64,000 bases of DNA, from the NCBI GenBank assembly GCA_020081605.1, contig JAHREC010000011.1, positions 930,001 through 994,000 on the forward strand, given 5' to 3'. Source of the stretch: Albifimbria verrucaria. Taxonomy: Eukaryota > Ascomycota > Sordariomycetes > Hypocreales > Stachybotryaceae. The position numbers and the translations under genes are program-made. Shown in pieces: positions 21,460 to 32,956 of this stretch; positions within the stretch are counted from its first letter, which is position 1; each line of letters begins with the position of its first letter. Below the pieces are notes generated by a model. That model saw nothing but the letters and a program-made list of their open reading frames with translations. It made no database searches and was not told the origin of the DNA.

Positions 21460-22713
21460 ATGCGTCTTTCATCAACTGCATTAGTTGTGCGCGCGACGCC
21501 GTCGCATGACGACAGTTTGTCAATGAAGATCGAAACCACGGAAGCTCCAAAGCCCAGTCCACATCAAGCTCTGGTTAAAGTCGCAGTCGCTACACAGAAT
21601 CCAACGGATGGTGAGCTACTCAACTGACGGCTATGGTACAACATTAACATGCCCTTAGTACAATCGCTCGATGGGAAAGCCGTAGCCGACGGCGGAATTC
21701 TAGGCTGCGATTTCGCTGGAACAGTAGTGCAGGTCGGATCTGAAGTCACTAGGGTAAAATTGGGCGACACAGTGGCTGGACTGATCTGGGGCGGTGAGTT
21801 TCGATCAAGAAGACTAACTTTGCTTAGACTTCCCATGTTGATCTACTCATAGGAGAGATTGCCGGGCAAGGAGCCTATAGCGGCTACACGCTCGTCGATG
21901 AGAAGATATCATTCAAGATCCCAGAGACGTTGTCACTCGAAAAGGCTGCTACATTCCCTTGGCTGCAACCACGGCGTGGCTCGCCCTATTCTCGAGAGAC
22001 TGCCTGGCAATTTCACGAGGCTCTGGCACCTCCACAGATGTTCTTGTCTGGGGAGCAGGCTGTAAGGAAGCAAAGAGGTTTACTTGGTAGTCTTGCTGAC
22101 ATTGTACAGCTAGTGTAGGTCGCTTTGCTGTGCAGATCGCTGCGCTTCAAGGTTTCCGAATCTTCGCGACATGCAGCCCAAAGCATTTTGATGCCGTCCG
22201 GAAGATGGGCGCTACTCACGTTTTTGACTATAAGAGTAACGACATCGTGGCTCAAGTACAAAACGTCGCCCCTAGACTTAAATACGCCTTCGATACGATC
22301 GGAAATGCTACATCCTCGGTATTAGCAGCACAAGCTGTGGCTGACAACAACGGCTCATTGTGCACTGTTCGGCCTGGCAAGGCCAATACAGAAAACGTGG
22401 ACCCAAATGTCAAGATATCGGATGTTTTGGTCTGGACCGCGTTTCTCAAGGAACATCGTTATGGCAATTATTATTGGCCGGTATGTGTCTCGCTCAGAAT
22501 CAAGCATCATACTGATATGGTCTTCAGCCCAAAGACGATGATCACAAGTTGTGCACCGAGTTTTTCGAGAAATTGCCTGGATGGATTCAGTCTGGTGCAT
22601 TGAAACCCAGTGTTGTGCAGCTGAAGAAGGGACTCAGTTCTGTGTTTGAAGGCTTTCAGGAGTATCGGGATGGGAAAATCTCCGGCTACAAAATTGTGTA
22701 TCAGATTGAGTGA
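21460..22713 (+). CDS. ToxD-like zinc-type (MDR) oxidoreductase
   Basis: Medium-chain dehydrogenase/reductase of the quinone oxidoreductase / ToxD group, which often acts as a trans enoyl reductase or of unknown role. Exon 1 starts MRLSSTALVVRATPSHDDS. Recognisable blocks: VAVATQNPTD (GroES-like domain), GCDFAGTVVQVGSEVTRVKLGD, GGEIAGQGAYSGYT, VLVWGAGCSVGRFAVQIA (NADPH-binding Rossmann GxxxxG), GATHVFDYK, YAFDTIG, and the end VFEGFQEYRDGKISGYKIVY, the diagnostic ToxD tail. Introns occur near 21610-21657, 21793-21851, 22060-22115 and 22481-22526. No structural zinc-site cysteines are seen, as usual for the group. No PKS is nearby, so a pathway cannot be assigned. It sits 0.9 kb upstream of a Zn2Cys6 regulator. 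Confidence 0.8.
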
Positions 22714-23584
22714 TTGTGAGCAAAACGTACAGTGACAAGGGTTTCAGAGTATCCCATATCTTGCGCTACTGGTTCACAAATGTGGTTCATTTTATATTAT
22801 CGAGGTCGTAGGCACTGGTTCTCTGGTTGAGAATGGCTCACATGTAGCAACCACCGAGCCGTTCAATTATATTCCACAGTAGAATGCTATCACCGTGATT
22901 GTAGAAGATGCAAAATAAAATCAACCCATCCCATGTCTTTGAACGTATCGAAGCAGAATATGAGGACCTGATCCGAACGAAACACGAAAAGATGCCATGA
23001 TTGGGCTGGCTCCTGAACAAGCAAGCGTTTGATATGGTATATTGTTGGTACCTGTATCAGAAGACTAGCGCCCTTTCTCTGCTCTAGCCAATTTGATTGC
23101 CCCAGTCTAACATGCCGATGCAGTAGTTGTTTGGAGATTATGCTCGGAGAGATGAAGCGGATGGCGTTTTTGAGATACTGAACAGCCGGAAAAAACGAAT
23201 AGTGAGTGCATGTGTACCTCATGTAACACGTGGATATGAACTAAGGAAATTGTAAATCTAATTGCATTTATAAATTAGAAACGTAATCAAGTTTGCCAAT
23301 GATGAAGAGGTACTGCATCGGGCGCTGTATTCAGTAGTTCAACACTCCACCAGATGAGATGTGAGGTCCTGAGCAAAAGGAGCCCCACATGATGGTGTCA
23401 GGTTTAACATTGTAGTCTATCGCTTGCGCTTGCGCTTGCACTTGCAGACTTTTCACCTAAGTGTGGAGAAGCGGCACGAATATTACATTTCCGTGCCGAC
23501 TGGAAGGTTGCGTCATGTCGCTTTGCCTTGGGATTAACGAATCTCATTCAATGCATTAGGCATTCGGCATGATTTCGCTTGCAA
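22714..23584. other. intergenic between ToxD-like gene and regulator
   Basis: Contains the right-hand GCTTGC array. The leftward frame 22890-23222 has no recognisable domain. Confidence 0.4.
23421..23446 (+). repeat. GCTTGC hexamer repeat, right copy
   Basis: Three tandem GCTTGC units followed by ACTTGC. Shares 20 bases with the copy at 21078-21098, about 2.3 kb away. Confidence 0.6.
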
Positions 23585-25844
23585 ATGGCGAGCCGGACAG
23601 GTCTCCCGCGAGGTTGTCCAGAACTCGATCAGGGTGGTAAGGATATTCGGTCCTAAAGAGTGTACCCTGTCTTAATACCCTTGCTTGTCTAGCCTCCCTT
23701 GCCGACAGAGGAAGAAGAAGTGTAAATCACCTAAACAAGAGTCGATGTCCTAATGGACCTACTTTTGAGTACTAATAAATCCAGGCGATGAGGCTCAACC
23801 CATCTGCAGTAACTGCAAAACCCGTCAGGAACCCTGCTCCTGGGGCATCAAGGCATCGTTTCACCCTTCCCGGGCCTTTTGCCTCACAAATTCCGATGCT
23901 CTTGCATTGAAAACCATTGAGAGTCGCCGCCGGTCGCGCTCGCCCAATGGATTAGACGGGTTTAACAATGACCTTATTGTGAGTTCATATCTTAGTAGGA
24001 TCAGGTGTACTAGAGAATTCGACCGTAATGCGCATTTCTGTAGATTATCGATGATACAGAGAGCATTATACGTTCATTCCAGCACAACGAAGAGAACGCC
24101 CAGCCGCACAACAACTCCAATTTTCTGTCCAGCCAGCACCGCGACCTGCACACCCACAGTCCTGAGGATCAGTTTCAGGTTCATGATGTTGATTTTGCAG
24201 GTAATGAAACAACCAGTACTTCAAGCCCCACGGCTGGAGTAGATAACCCAAATCGCACATCCGAAATTGACGCCGATCCTGCAGACTCGGCCTCCCAAAA
24301 CAATAAACCTCACAATGTAGTTCCCTCGTTCAGTGAAGCAATATCAGGGAGCATATCATCATTCCACGACCAAGGATTCCCAATCAGTGAGTCCTGTCAG
24401 GCTCGACTTATTGCGGCCTACCTGAGAGAAGCTGGAGCTTGGTGTGAGACGACAGATTCGGACATGCACTTCACTATGAAAAGCGTCCATATGATGATGG
24501 CATCAAAACTTTTCAAGGCAGCTGCTCTGGCATTGTCGTCTCGCCAGTCCGAAGCAGTTGCCGGAAAACCATCTCCAGTTACCCTTGAGTTATATCAATA
24601 CGCTATACAACTTTTGATTCATCGCGATGCGGCCGAGCCTACGTTATCCGTCCTGGCAGCTTGCACGCTGCTATGCGTCTACGAGATGATGGCCTCCAAG
24701 GTAGAAGACTGGAGGCGCCATCTGAAGGTTGTCATCAACCCCCAAGTTTCTTGTCGGCAACTAACACATAGCATAGGGATGTTCTGAATTGCTTAGAGCT
24801 GGGTCATGGACCGGCTCCAGCCATGGGATAGCCAAATCATGCTTCTGGGCTTTTGCTCGAATAGGTACGTAGGATTTAATGAAGGCCTTGTTGCAATCTC
24901 ACCCCGCTTTTGGCTCATAAGATATCAGATATTTGGGCAGCTTTTATTCTGGGCCAGACAACACTCATCTCAACTGAGACTTGGGTTGAAGACGACGTCG
25001 TAGAGTCGGTCGCTACGACGGGAAATTTGGACGACTACTGCAATCTTTCAATTCTCATGTTCGCAAAAGTAATAAATCTCTTGGCGCCTGCCAGAGAATA
25101 CCCACCGTCACCTGCAGAAGTTAGGACGCTTTGGAATCAATTGGAATTATGGAGAGATATGCGACCTCTAGGAGCTCTCCCCTTATTACATTTACACAAC
25201 CTGATCAGCCTTTTCCGGCAGTGATTTATGCAGCGTCTGCCTCCAGTAAGTTCAAGAAACAATGAGGCATTTTCCACACAAAATTAACAGAAACAAGTCT
25301 GTGGGAATACATTTTATCACGCCGGATCCATCTTGCTGTTGGGAACTGGTCTGGTAGATAATGATAGAGGATGTGAAAAGGTAAGGAAAATTTGGTTACT
25401 ACTTTTGTCGATTGCCCAGAAAGGATGAAACCAACGCCCTATGCAAACTTTTCTCACGCCGATCTAACGTTTCTGTCAAGACAAGTCCGCTGTGGCATGC
25501 TATAAAGCTGATAGCTACCTCGAGGTACAACGAATCGCAGTAAGTTGTCTGAAATGTTGTGAGATAAAAGCTCACAGACTCGCAGCGCGAATTGGGTCAA
25601 TCAGGTGCAGCCGCTCTTTATAGCTGGCATGGCCCTCTCAGGAAAGCTAGATGAGCAACCAATTGGATATGATACTCGATTCGCCTGGGTAAATAGGTGG
25701 AATTACATTCCTGGAGCATCATCCAACTCATCTGCGTCAGAGAAACTTGCACTACTACAACAACTTCGCCGAATCGAAGATGCTACGGGCTGGAAGACCC
25801 ATGATACTGCCTCAGCCTTACGACGCCTATGGAATCTTCAGTAG
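23585..25844 (+). CDS. Zn2Cys6 transcription factor
   Basis: The zinc cluster is spread over three exons. The first ends RTRSG plus TG; intron 23637-23692; exon 2 supplies C-LP-CRQRKKK; intron 23722-23784; then CDEAQPICSNCKTRQEPCSWG. Spliced, this is CxxCx6Cx6CxxCx6C, a complete binuclear cluster. A Ser/Asn-rich linker follows, then a Fungal_trans_2-like regulatory region: SESCQARLIAAYLREAGAWCETT, HMMMASKLFKAAALALSSRQ, LSVLAACTLLCVYEMMA, GSWTGSSHGIAKSCFWAF. It ends EKLALLQQLRRIEDATGWKT...LRRLWNL, a typical C-terminus. One base is missing between the first ATG (MASRTGLPRG) and the cluster, so the start is provisional. Several further introns (for example near 23980 and 24760) are only partly resolved. 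Probably nuclear; it may control neighbours such as the ToxD-like gene. Confidence 0.75.
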
Positions 25845-26469
25845 AAACACTCATGGTGGGTGGGTTGGAATGAACCAATGAAGGTGAGGCAGCATAAAGC
25901 AGAACAAGATTCTTCCAAGTCAATAAATGACCTACGAGGTTGAACCTACTGCACATCATAATTCTTAGTTTACAACAGACCAATGGGGGTTTTGCTAAAT
26001 TTATACTCGTCACTACAGAGGCATTATGTCAAAACAGTGGCTGTCGCGGTTCATCAAAGAATATATAGGGCTTTTGCTAGTCGCCCTGGACCAAGTGCTG
26101 ATATTCCTAAAGTAGATATCCAAAACGTAGAGTGGCAGACGCACAACTAACTAGGTAGTCTGTCAACAGCGCAAACAAATTCTCTCAATATCCGTCACCT
26201 TCGTCGCTTACACAAAGCCCTCCCATCCTACGATCAGAATGCCAATCGAGTGGCATTTGCCTCCTCCATCCTTCTGCCAATAACCTTACCGCTTACAACT
26301 TGTTTCATAAATCCATCCGACATATCCCGAGGACTCACCAAGTTCGCCATTCTACATGGCCGCCATAGATTGTCTCACGTCAGCTGGTTACTTTGATGAG
26401 CGTAGATTATAGCGAAGCTGCCGGCGAGGTGGCCGAGTAACCCTGCCATTTAACACCTTCGTCGTCTTC
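25845..26469. other. intergenic, convergent 3' ends
   Basis: Lies between the 3' ends of the regulator and the leftward DUF7924-like gene. Nothing recognised. Confidence 0.45.
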
Positions 26470-27831
26470 TCAACCTTGTTGGGGGTTACGACTGATTTCT
26501 TCGTCCCTTGGAAGTGCCTTCAGCAACAGGCTGGGGGTCCTTTTGGAATTCCGGCGCTGTCTCCAGACCTCCTTGAGGCGATCACGCAGATCGTACGATA
26601 ATTCCTGCGCATGGTCCTGCGCATTTCTCAGTGCTTTCCGGCCCTCTTTGAATGCTTGGTGGGAGTCTGTGAGATCGATCGATTGCACAGGGTACTGGTG
26701 GTATTCCAGGGAGCCATCCTCGGTCCGGTCAGCATAATTCGCAAAGAGGTTAAGAGTAGTTCCATCTGTAGTGAAAGTCGATATCTCTGCGTGGCCGGGT
26801 GCCTCGGGCATTTCAAGATATGAGAGGGCCTGATTTCTTGCGTAGACCAGTGCGGCCCCAGCATAAGCGCTTTGGAGCGCCGCCTTTGATAGATCCTTCC
26901 CTCCGGCCTTGAATTCACCAGCCAGGTGTGATAGTGTTATAGACTCAAGTCTTTCCGTGTGCAAAGCTGCTCCTTGGATGTTATCAACGACAGGAAATGG
27001 ACGGAATTCGTTCAGTCGAAGTCCCTCGACGTAGTCAGGCCTTGGGGTGGACAGGCCATCATTGAAGCCAACACCTTCTGGGAATTCGTTCATGGCTCGG
27101 TTAAAGGCTTTGCTGTATCCCCTGCGGCCGTGCTTCTTTAACAGTTGACTGGACACCTCGGCCACTATTGTCGCCTCGTTCGCATCTGTCTGAACCGTCT
27201 CAAGATACTCACTGTACATTGACCGAGTTGGGGAAGCCGTCCCACGAGAGTGAGCGTATCGTTTGCGGATATCCTCCAGGTTCTCGGGTGGCTCAGAGAA
27301 GCCGGGTCCAAGAATGCCATTCTGCTGAGCCTTGGCGGGAAATCTGGAGGATAACGTCGAGACGGTTGGCGTCGTTTGTGTATAATCCGGGTCCAAGGGA
27401 TCAGACGGAGACACCCTCTTTCTCCCCTTGTTCTTAGTCATTTTGTTAAACATCTTCAAATTCTTCCGCGTCAATCGTGCCCGTGTCGACTCGGTTCCGG
27501 TATTGATGCTGGCCTGTTGTCTCTGCACACGTGCAGTCGGAGTGTCGATTATGAACTGGCAAGACGCGGCGTATGTAGGTTCGAGAGGGTTGTTCTCTGG
27601 CTGTTGTCGTATTCTGTCCTGTATCTACTTTTGTGTCAGCTGTTGGGTCGCGTGACGGAAGTTAACGTACGCTGTCTGCCTTGGTTTCGTTCGGGTGCCG
27701 AATCCCTGGGGATGCTTCCTGCGGCTCTCTGGGCCCTTTCCCGGCAGAACACCTTCCGGCTTGTCGTTGGAAGTCTTACTTTGCTTTTGGGGAGGGCGGC
27801 GTGCCTTCGACTTGGGGCCTTTGCCGCGCAT
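26470..27831 (-). CDS. DUF7924-like protein, candidate PD-(D/E)XK nuclease fold
   Basis: Exon 1 (from 27831, MRGKGPKSKARRPPQK) is strongly basic. An intron with a GTACGT donor at about 27670 follows; the acceptor join needs a one-base shift. Exon 2 is a long clean frame beginning DRIRQQPENNPLEPTYAASC. A basic linker (KMTKNKGRKR) precedes the conserved domain: EDIRKRYAHSRG, TPRPDYVEGLR, LAGEFKAGGKDLSKAALQSAYAGAALVYARNQAL, STFTTDGTTLNLFANY, YHQYPVQS, and GRKALRNAQDHAQELSYDLRDRL. The pair PDYxEG...GEFK and the following Gln/Ala helix fit a PD-(D/E)XK-type active-site layout (Asp, Glu-X-Lys); that is inference. A fungal-specific family abundant in accessory regions; function unknown. Confidence 0.65.
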
Positions 27832-29049
27832 GACAGGAAATAATTTATTGGTGCTATGGACAAACGAGAGAATGGTGATGTTGACTCCTTGTTGTTTAGG
27901 CCAGCTAGGGAATTGCCTCCTTGCAGGTGATACAGCAGGAGAAAAAGCAGGCAGCGATCCATTTTTAACCAGAAGGTTGGGCTTGTTTGCAATTTGGAAG
28001 ACAAAGGAAATTACAGGACAGGACAGTACACGGAGTATAGAGTTGAAAGGTATGCCAGTATCCGTGCAGATTCTTTCAAAGAATAAGTTTAGCTTAACCA
28101 TGGAGGTGAATGCCCAATCAACTCGCGCGGGTGCGACTTGAATAGGCACTGTGAGTCTTTGTAGTGAAGCGTTTTGAAATGTTTAAGCCAAGTAGGATGC
28201 AGGCAATCTACCTTTGTCCTTTTTAGCCATTCATAGTTGTGTCAACACAACGAGGCTCCCTGCTTACATCCGATTTTTGCCGGGAAATACAGGCTTCTCT
28301 TTCTCTAAATCAACTGTACTGCAACGGTACTGGTGCTACACCATTTTTGCAATATTTTATCTCTTCTTTGCTTCTCCCATAGGTCTTTGCCTGGCCCGAG
28401 GTGCAGGAGACGTGGATAATTAGAGAGTGGCCAACTGGCGCGGGTAACACCTCAACATGACGAGGAGCAGATAGATTGACTAATGATGAATGTACCTGTA
28501 CCCCCTTTAGATACAGGCATATGCATTGTTTATCTCCAAAATCTTGGTTCATTTGGGGTTACTATACTTACCAGCATGCCAGCTAAGTAGGTAACTGCAT
28601 TTACAACCTGCAGTACACCAGCAGAGTCACTGATACCCGCCAACAGAAATAGAATATAATAACATAAAACAGCGAGAACTACTGTACATATAGTGAGGGC
28701 ATCTGCGCCAAAATGAATCCCGTTCAAGCAACCTGGACCCTGCGCCAGGTGAAAGACGCATGGTCTAGTGAGCATATTGTCCACAATGCAATCGGCTAGG
28801 TTGGGATGCAGAAGCTGGAACATGAGCCGCCCAACACAGTAACGTTATGATGCCCAAATCCTGGCTAGGTGGTATCACGCCACTCCGTTTCTCAGCTCAG
28901 CCTCGCAAAAACAATACCGATTGGCAGGATAGAGGTGAAGCTGCCACACGTGACAACGCTCAGCCTCACTTTTCTTTTCGTTCTTCTCAGGATGGCCACC
29001 TCGACTCGCTCCTTGTCGTTCGCTCCATGACCAAGTCAAGTCTTGAATC
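27832..29049. other. intergenic, divergent promoters
   Basis: About 1.2 kb between the leftward DUF7924-like gene and the rightward membrane-protein gene. Short hydrophobic frames at 28530-28823 on the minus strand lack start or family support. Confidence 0.4.
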
Positions 29050-30153
29050 ATGGCATGCGACAATGTCGGCGAAACGAACCCAGATATCGCAGGTTTGGGG
29101 TAAGAACCCCATAGTCTATAGGACCTTTTCCCCAACGCCTTGCTCACTTTGAACAGATTGTAATTGCCTTTGCCTTTCAGGCTGGACTATCCCTAATTCT
29201 CTCAATATTGTCATCTTTTCTGGGACTGGGATTTGTCCATGATGAGGATTATGACAGAAAACGTCCTTCTTTAATTTTGAAGCAGATAGTCGACAGAATT
29301 CTCAAGGTGATTAGTGATACACAGCTACTCAATGGTATAGTTAGTTCCCCACACAAACCATGTGCGTCTGCTAATCGCCTTATTTAGCACTTGGTCTTCT
29401 AATCGCGACACTCATTCAATCTCGTACATTGAGTCTTTATCATATGCACGTCATATACGATACAGTAAATTTCACAGCGTGAGTTGGCGTGACTCCGTAC
29501 ACTGTAAACAAGGCTTACATCAGGATAGTGTGTCAATGTGCGGCAGCCTAATAAATGTCGCTAGTCAAGGTCGGGAGAGAAGACGAACCAGGCTTGGGTC
29601 GCTCTTAATCTTCATGTGCTTATATCTATCTTATACCGGTGTGTTTCTCTCGAAACTGGTCCGCTGGAACGACAGAGAGATGGGACGCTGCTACGACTCA
29701 AGCCTAATTACTCTATCCTCGAAGAATCACCCACGAGATGACATTATTTACGTCTGTATCACATGTTTTTACTGCTTTCTTTCGTTGGGATCCTGCGCAG
29801 CCGCCAATACATCGATATCAAACACACACATCATCTCCACCAAGGCACTTGAACTTGTTGCTATGGCCATGCTCCAGTATCCGCTGCACCTCTACATGGT
29901 GATTACCATTCGGTCAAAGAATGAGAGGCTCCTCCAGGGCGATTCGGAAAATACGTGGGGCTTTGGGCAAATTTTCGCGCTCGTCACGGCCGCCGCGACG
30001 GTGATGGAGTGTGTTTTAGGGATATATGGTAAGCTGGGTCATTCCCTCGCGGTCGCTTTCACTTGCTAACACGACGGTTGAGATTATCGCAAGCGTGTCA
30101 ATTCCGATGAAGTTGACGACAGGCCTAACATGCCTTTGCGGAGATACTCATAG
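29050..30153 (+). CDS. integral membrane protein, fungal family of unknown function
   Basis: The start MACDNVGETNPDIAGLG is followed by an intron (donor GGTAAG at 29100, acceptor AACAG), then IVIAFAFQAGLSLILSILSSFLGLGF. This NPDIxGxGxxIAF...Q opening is typical of a multi-spanning fungal membrane family frequent near NLR and HET genes. Later segments: LGLLIATLIQSRTLSLYHMHVIYDTVNF, LGSLLIFMCLYLSYTGVFLS, VCITCFYCFLSLGSC and FALVTAAATVMECVLGIY, with a short basic tail YRKRVNSDEV. About six or seven helices. One G is missing at the first donor (29097-29100), and further introns near 29340-29390 and 30030-30085 interrupt the frame. No enzymatic motif seen. Confidence 0.65.
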
Positions 30154-30312
30154 CCTTAAAATTATTGCAATAGAGTCTATTTCAGTTTTCAGAAACGGGC
30201 TTTAAGCGGGAGCTGTGGCTGAGAAGCCTGGTGTATGTCTGAAGCTATCTGACCATGATACTGTGTATCGCATTCATCCAGTAAACATAACAGTACCAGT
30301 GACTTTTCAAGC

Positions 30313-32956
30313 TCATACTATGGCTATTCTTGGATCCTCCTGCATTCTGATCTTCAGATTCAAAATGGCCCCAATCTCGCCGCACTGAATCTTGATATTG
30401 TTGAGTAGGCCTTGGTTTCCACCAGAGCCCGCATGCAAACTGAGCTCCATCGCCAACTTTGCGTAGCGAGTTGCAAGGATATCAGGATCACCTACACGAT
30501 GTTTCTTCCTTAAAATCTTGCGGCATTCTCGAACATAGGATCTCTCCAGGCGCCGCACAATGGCATCATGTCGAGTTCTCAGAACCCCATCTACCCTCTC
30601 AAACGGTCCCACAATGCTGTACGCCATAATGTAACTTTCCGGATCCCACCTGGTGCCCCAAAGGATCTTTGTATTCCCAAAATTCTCTTGCCTCTCAGTA
30701 AACGTGTCGATTTCGTGACGAAGACCTAGAAGATGTGTTTGCAGGTCCTCTTCAAGCCTACTAAGTTCCTTCTCAAGTTCTTCGTAATCCTGAACAAAGG
30801 CAGTAAGCAAACCACTCTGTGTCTTTCTATTGTTTGCATTGCTCGGGCGAGAAGCTGCCCGACAGTTCTTAACTAGAAATTTCTGTGAGGTCATGAGTTC
30901 TAAGGCATAAGTTTCAACACCCTGTATAACACTCAGAGCAACATCTGTGTCCTTGTCGAGCAAGGAAAGCGTGGGCCGCCCAAAAGCCTCCAACACCCTC
31001 TGCTTATAACGGTCCCACTCTTCGAGATTCTTTATAAGCTGACTGTAATGTAACCCAAGCGAATCGTTGTAGAGGTCCAAAACATCCCACGAATCCGAGT
31101 ACGCCCAGAAATCTATGCATCGTAGAAGCCTTCCGTTTTGTAAAGCCGAAACTTCCAGAGGTTTCTTCTTATAGTCGTCGTAAGCTGCCTTCAGGGGTGG
31201 TGTTCCACCTTCCTCCGAAAGTGCACTATCTGATGATAGGCTTGCTCTAGCCCAGTCAAAGGCATCCCATAGTGTAGCCGCCCAATTCTGGGATACCCAA
31301 ACCCCAACAATATCCGGAATGGGAATGTTCATATAAGTATAGTCTCTCACACCTCTGTCCTTTTCACGTTGAAATAGAACCGTACATGTATCTTGCTTTC
31401 TCTTCTCAATTTCATCCGGTTTGATAGAATAATTCGGGGACAGATCGGATCCTTCTGCAATGGCAACATACAAGTTGCAGTGTCCGACTATTCGAAACAC
31501 AGCTGGGCTAGATAGTCGTTTCAAGTGCAGGAAGACTTTGTTCTCAGGTACGACGCCCACATAGTCTTCACTACAATCAATTCCGCTCGTTGAAACCACA
31601 ATCCACTTCGAATAACTGGCCAAATGTCCTTGGAACGGCATGTAAGCCACGAATGGAAAATTCTTTCCCTTGTTGAACCCGCTCAGTGGCAAAAGAAAAT
31701 CAAGCGAGATACACAGGGCGCCCGTTTCTTTGTGTATCTGGGGAAGCAGCTCGACACTCGTTGATATATGTTGCTTTATAGCCATGTATCGTGGCTCCCC
31801 AAGGTCAAATCCTGTCAGAAGCATCATGCTTATATCTCCGTCGTCCCCACCCAGCCATATATCGCGACACAGTTGCTTGGACTCTTCAGTCACTCGGCCA
31901 ACGATGTTGCTCTTCAGCAGTTCAGGGACCTTGTCGTAGACTTCATCAGCTGGTTGATGATGGAAATCCCACTGTAATGGCTGAACGGATCTCCAGTCTG
32001 GTACCCATGACGGCAGTGCTGGGTGCTTTACTGCTTTGAGGGTCAACAAGTGATGCATTCTATGATTTATAAGGAGGTATGCCGCCAGCCCCGTGTACAC
32101 TTCCTCTGTTGACAGATTATAATCCGCCACGAGTCCTTGTTTGTCAAGCCCATCAAACAACCCCAGTATGGCAAAGACCTTATCTCGGTCATCAGATGCT
32201 AGGGATTCTGCAATTTCGAATATGTACCTGGGAAATCCAGTGCCTGCCGGTAGCGAGCAAGCTCAAAATTCTTAATCCAAGCTGGGACTTGGATCATGTC
32301 CGAGTACTTGCTCCAGTCTTTGGAATAGAAGTTGTACCAATCTGCCGTGCTATCGCCGCAATGCACTAGGACCTTGGGTGACGATACGAGTTCCTGAAAA
32401 ATCCATGTTCTAAAAAAGTACTTGCGCTGGAAGAGCCTGTTAATGGCTGTGCTTTCTTGGAATGACAGTTTCCCTGATACGCCGTTGTCAATGAGCTGCA
32501 TCGCCAGGCTACTGTCATCGGTATGCTCCCGAGAAACACCAGGCACCTCCTGGAGCCCGAGTAGATAGCCCTCATCAGGCCTACTTGGTGCGATCTCTCG
32601 ACGAGATTGTTCTGGTCAATGCAGATTGCGTCGATCCACAATACGCGATCCCGACTTGAGCTGCGAAGACGGCGCAAAGCGGCAGCGCAATTCTCGGTGA
32701 TTAAGAGTACATCCCACGAGTCTCCTACAAATAACTGGCTGCGCTGAGTGGCATCGTCATTCTCACCGGCCCATACATATGAGACTGCCTCATAATCTAG
32801 TCGCTGTTGGTCAAGATGTGCGGTAGCAAGAGTACCATGGAGTGGATCATCCCAATTTCCACTCTTAAGATGCAATAAACGAATCTCATCGGACGTATTC
32901 AAAGCCTCAAGTGTTGGTTTCAACTCCTGATTTGCGTCGCGTTGGTCAACCGACAT
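30313..32956 (-). CDS. HET-domain (heterokaryon incompatibility) protein
   Basis: N-terminal HET domain: IRLLHLKSGNWDDPLHGTL, LDYEAVSYVWAGEND, RVLWIDAICIDQNNLVERSHQVGLMRAIYSG, CLVFLGS, then FRTWIFQELVSSPKVLVHCG and SDDRDKVFAILGLFDG. These are the three classic HET blocks, including the conserved WIDAICIxQ. The 615-residue remainder (AAYLLINHRMHHLL, LPSWVPDWRS, and a coiled-coil YEELEKELSRLEEDLQTHL) has no recognised domain. Breaks near 32205 and 32525 are one-base shifts in otherwise conserved sequence. I use the ATG at 32956 because upstream sequence to 33058 is low-complexity. In the family, HET domains trigger regulated cell death on allorecognition; the C-terminal half is presumably the sensing or regulatory part. 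Confidence 0.82.

Noticed and set aside
22890..23222. 110-residue leftward frame downstream of the ToxD-like gene
   Set aside because: No domain or start support.
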